From: Pseudomonadales bacterium
GTDB lineage: Bacteria; Pseudomonadota; Gammaproteobacteria; Pseudomonadales; Azotimanducaceae
Reading direction: 5' to 3'
Assembly (NCBI GenBank): GCA_022822135.1
Contig: JAJECH010000033.1
Span: 62,001-126,000, forward strand
DNA length: 64,000 bases
Positions within the stretch are counted from its first letter, which is position 1; the number at the start of each line of letters is the position of its first letter. This document shows positions 62,553 to 64,000 of the stretch, in pieces. The notes beneath the pieces are model-generated. The model worked only from the letters and a program-made list of their open reading frames with translations, was not told the DNA's origin and searched no databases. Made by a program: the position numbers and the translations under genes.

Positions 62553-64000
62553 ATGTCTATCCGGCCGAACATCCTCCTAATCGCCACCGATCAGTGGCGC
62601 GGAGACGCGCTCGGTTGCTACGCCGATGCGGACGTCATTACACCGCATCTCAATGAGCTGGCCGATCACTCGACGGTCTTCACGCGCTGTATCTCGAATT
62701 CACCTTTATGTGTACCGGCTCGCGCCGCCATCATGACCGGTCAATTACCTCGTGAAAGTGGCGTCTGGAGTAATGCACGTGGCGCTGACATCGAAGGACC
62801 TAGCCACGTTCGTAGCCTTCGAGACGGAGGCTACTTTACCGCTGTCGTCGGCAAAACGCACCTATGGCGAACCGGACCAGGACCGAAGGCAGGTCTACAC
62901 GCAAGAGAGATGGATCACTTGCTCGCCGCATGGGGTTTCAATCACCGAGTCGAAGTGAATGACCCAATCGGTACTGGATCACAAGGGTGTGCATACACAG
63001 ACTTCGCCACTAAACATGGATTCATTGACGCGCATCGAAAGTACATCAACGATTGGATTGACGAAATGCGCTCCGGTAACCCCACGCCATGGGCGCAATC
63101 ACCATCCCCTGCACCGAAATTCATGGATATCGACTCGTTTATCGGGCAAACGGCGTGCGAGTGGCTCCGAACTTACGACAAATCAGAGCCTTTCTACCTT
63201 CAGGTTCAGTTCACGGGTCCCCATGACCCCTATGACGGACCCACCGACTTTCGGACCTGGTATCAAGACAAAGAAATCGACGTTGGTATAACCGCAACGG
63301 TCGAGAATCCGCCACCAATCCTGCAAGCACGAATTGGTTCACGCAACCCTATTCTGAGAGCAACAGAAGAACAACGACGCCAGTGGCGTATCAACTACTA
63401 CGCCAACATATCACTGATCGATCACTGGATAGGCGAACTACTCGATGCGCTGCAGCAATCCGAATTCGCTGACAACACTTGGATCGTGTTTACAAGCGAT
63501 CACGGCGAAATGCTCGGTGATCTTGGGTTGATGGGCAAGACCGTGTATTTCGAGCCTTCTGTACGCGTCCCGTTGCTAGTTCACGCACCTGGTGCGACAC
63601 CAACGAAGTGCGACCGATTGGTTCAGCAAGTTGATTTAACAAATACGCTGCTAGATGTAGGAGGCGTCGAACCATTCCATGATTCGTTGGGACAGTCGCT
63701 AAGAGCCGTGGTGTTAGGCGAAAGTGTGGCTGATTCCCGCGAAGCGGTATTTTCTGAGTTGTTCGGAGAAACGACCGTGGTCACGCCTCGCTACAAACTC
63801 ACGGTTAAAACAGAAACTCGCGAACCAACACAACTGATTGATTGCAGCGAAACTCCCGATGAGAGTCGCAATCTGGCTGCGGATTCTGAATACCAACACA
63901 TTAAAGAAGAACTGATCGAGCAATTTCTTGAGCCTCTCAGCGCGCGAATCGATCCAGTTCGAATGTCTAGCTATCGTGAATACGTTCAACGAACAGGACG
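62553..64000 (+). CDS. Type I sulfatase, 5' part (runs off window)
   Basis: The open frame from the ATG at 62553 reads to the window end (about 482 residues) without a stop. RPNILLIATDQWRGDALG gives the metal Asp. The formylglycine site is SPLCVPARAA (CxPAR), with the further metal-site motif TSDHGEMLGDLG near 315. This resembles the sulfatase at 35760 but is clearly different in sequence. No signal peptide. It probably is cotranscribed with set 2 permeases. It seems intact; the missing end is only the edge of the window. Confidence 0.9.
   Translation, partial: MSIRPNILLIATDQWRGDALGCYADADVITPHLNELADHSTVFTRCISNSPLCVPARAAIMTGQLPRESGVWSNARGADIEGPSHVRSLRDGGYFTAVVGKTHLWRTGPGPKAGLHAREMDHLLAAWGFNHRVEVNDPIGTGSQGCAYTDFATKHGFIDAHRKYINDWIDEMRSGNPTPWAQSPSPAPKFMDIDSFIGQTACEWLRTYDKSEPFYLQVQFTGPHDPYDGPTDFRTWYQDKEIDVGITATVENPPPILQARIGSRNPILRATEEQRRQWRINYYANISLIDHWIGELLDALQQSEFADNTWIVFTSDHGEMLGDLGLMGKTVYFEPSVRVPLLVHAPGATPTKCDRLVQQVDLTNTLLDVGGVEPFHDSLGQSLRAVVLGESVADSREAVFSELFGETTVVTPRYKLTVKTETREPTQLIDCSETPDESRNLAADSEYQHIKEELIEQFLEPLSARIDPVRMSSYREYVQRTG

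Noticed and set aside
62553-64000. Sulfatase as a broken gene
   Set aside because: The frame is open and all core motifs are present; it is cut only by the end of the window.

Overview
The window looks like a chromosomal segment of a free-living or host-associated, aerobic heterotrophic gammaproteobacterium, of roughly even base composition. The strongest taxonomic evidence is the arrangement zapA - 6S RNA (ssrS) - fau (ygfA) at 21.3-22.4 kb. It lies beside a divergent pepP-ubiH pair and close to rpiA, which is a layout typical of Gammaproteobacteria. DNA polymerase II, an aa3-type cytochrome oxidase whose subunit II carries a cytochrome c domain, and TonB-dependent uptake fit the same picture. 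Sulfatases, phytanoyl-CoA-dioxygenase-like oxygenases, enolase-superfamily dehydratases and acid-sugar kinases suggest use of decorated, sulfated sugars as found in marine or host-associated settings. That ecological reading is an inference, and I cannot name the genus. No tRNA, rRNA, CRISPR array, insertion sequence or phage gene was seen.

Layout. 0-2 kb: the end of an S9 peptidase and a GlcD-like FAD oxidase. 2-6.4 kb: a cytochrome c oxidase operon (subunits II-I-III-IV, minus strand) behind a leader with stem-loops. 6.4-9.3 kb: alanine dehydrogenase diverging from a degenerate CheA-like protein. 9.4-16.3 kb: metK-metF (minus) and tkt-pgk-FAD oxidase (plus), separated by an AT-rich regulatory region of about 325 bases. 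16.3-18.5 kb: an enolase-superfamily dehydratase with a CmcJ/NvfI-like oxygenase. 18.8-22.7 kb: exonuclease-BRCT protein, rpiA, def, fau, 6S RNA, zapA and a small coiled-coil gene. 22.7-29.5 kb: pepP-ubiH-gcvT-gcvH-gcvPA-gcvPB, tightly packed. 29.6-38.2 kb: an acid-sugar catabolic island (esterase, OtnK-like kinase, OtnC-like aldolase, PhyH oxygenase, sugar isomerase, Gfo/Idh dehydrogenase, then a sulfatase and a second PhyH oxygenase on the other strand).

38.4-47.8 kb: an uptake locus made of two YejB/YejE-like permeases, a TonB-dependent receptor, a YejA-like binding protein and two paralogous secreted proteins with a TonB C-terminal domain. 47.9-51.5 kb: a sugar-oxidation set (PQQ-type sugar dehydrogenase lipoprotein, DgoD-like dehydratase, protein of an unnamed family). 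51.7-53.6 kb: enoyl-CoA hydratase, cytochrome c', cytochrome b561. 53.6-57.6 kb: an overlapping operon polB - second member of the unnamed family - aldo/keto reductase - cytochrome b561. 57.7-64 kb: an SDR, a second complete YejA-YejB-YejE-like set, and the start of a second sulfatase that runs off the window.

How it fits together. A plausible model is that sulfatases and an esterase strip substituents from a sugar compound, TonB and ABC systems import it, and dehydrogenases, dehydratases, the Otn-type kinase/aldolase and the GlcD-like oxidases feed the carbon into central metabolism. Respiration runs through the cytochrome oxidase. Neither ABC set has its ATPase in the window. Points most worth a second look: (1) the paired unnamed 230-250-residue family, each copy overlapping a sugar-acid gene; (2) the CheA-like protein with no recognisable catalytic residues; (3) the detached TonB-domain paralogs; (4) the acid-sugar island with embedded oxygenases; (5) the structured leaders before the cytochrome oxidase operon and metK.
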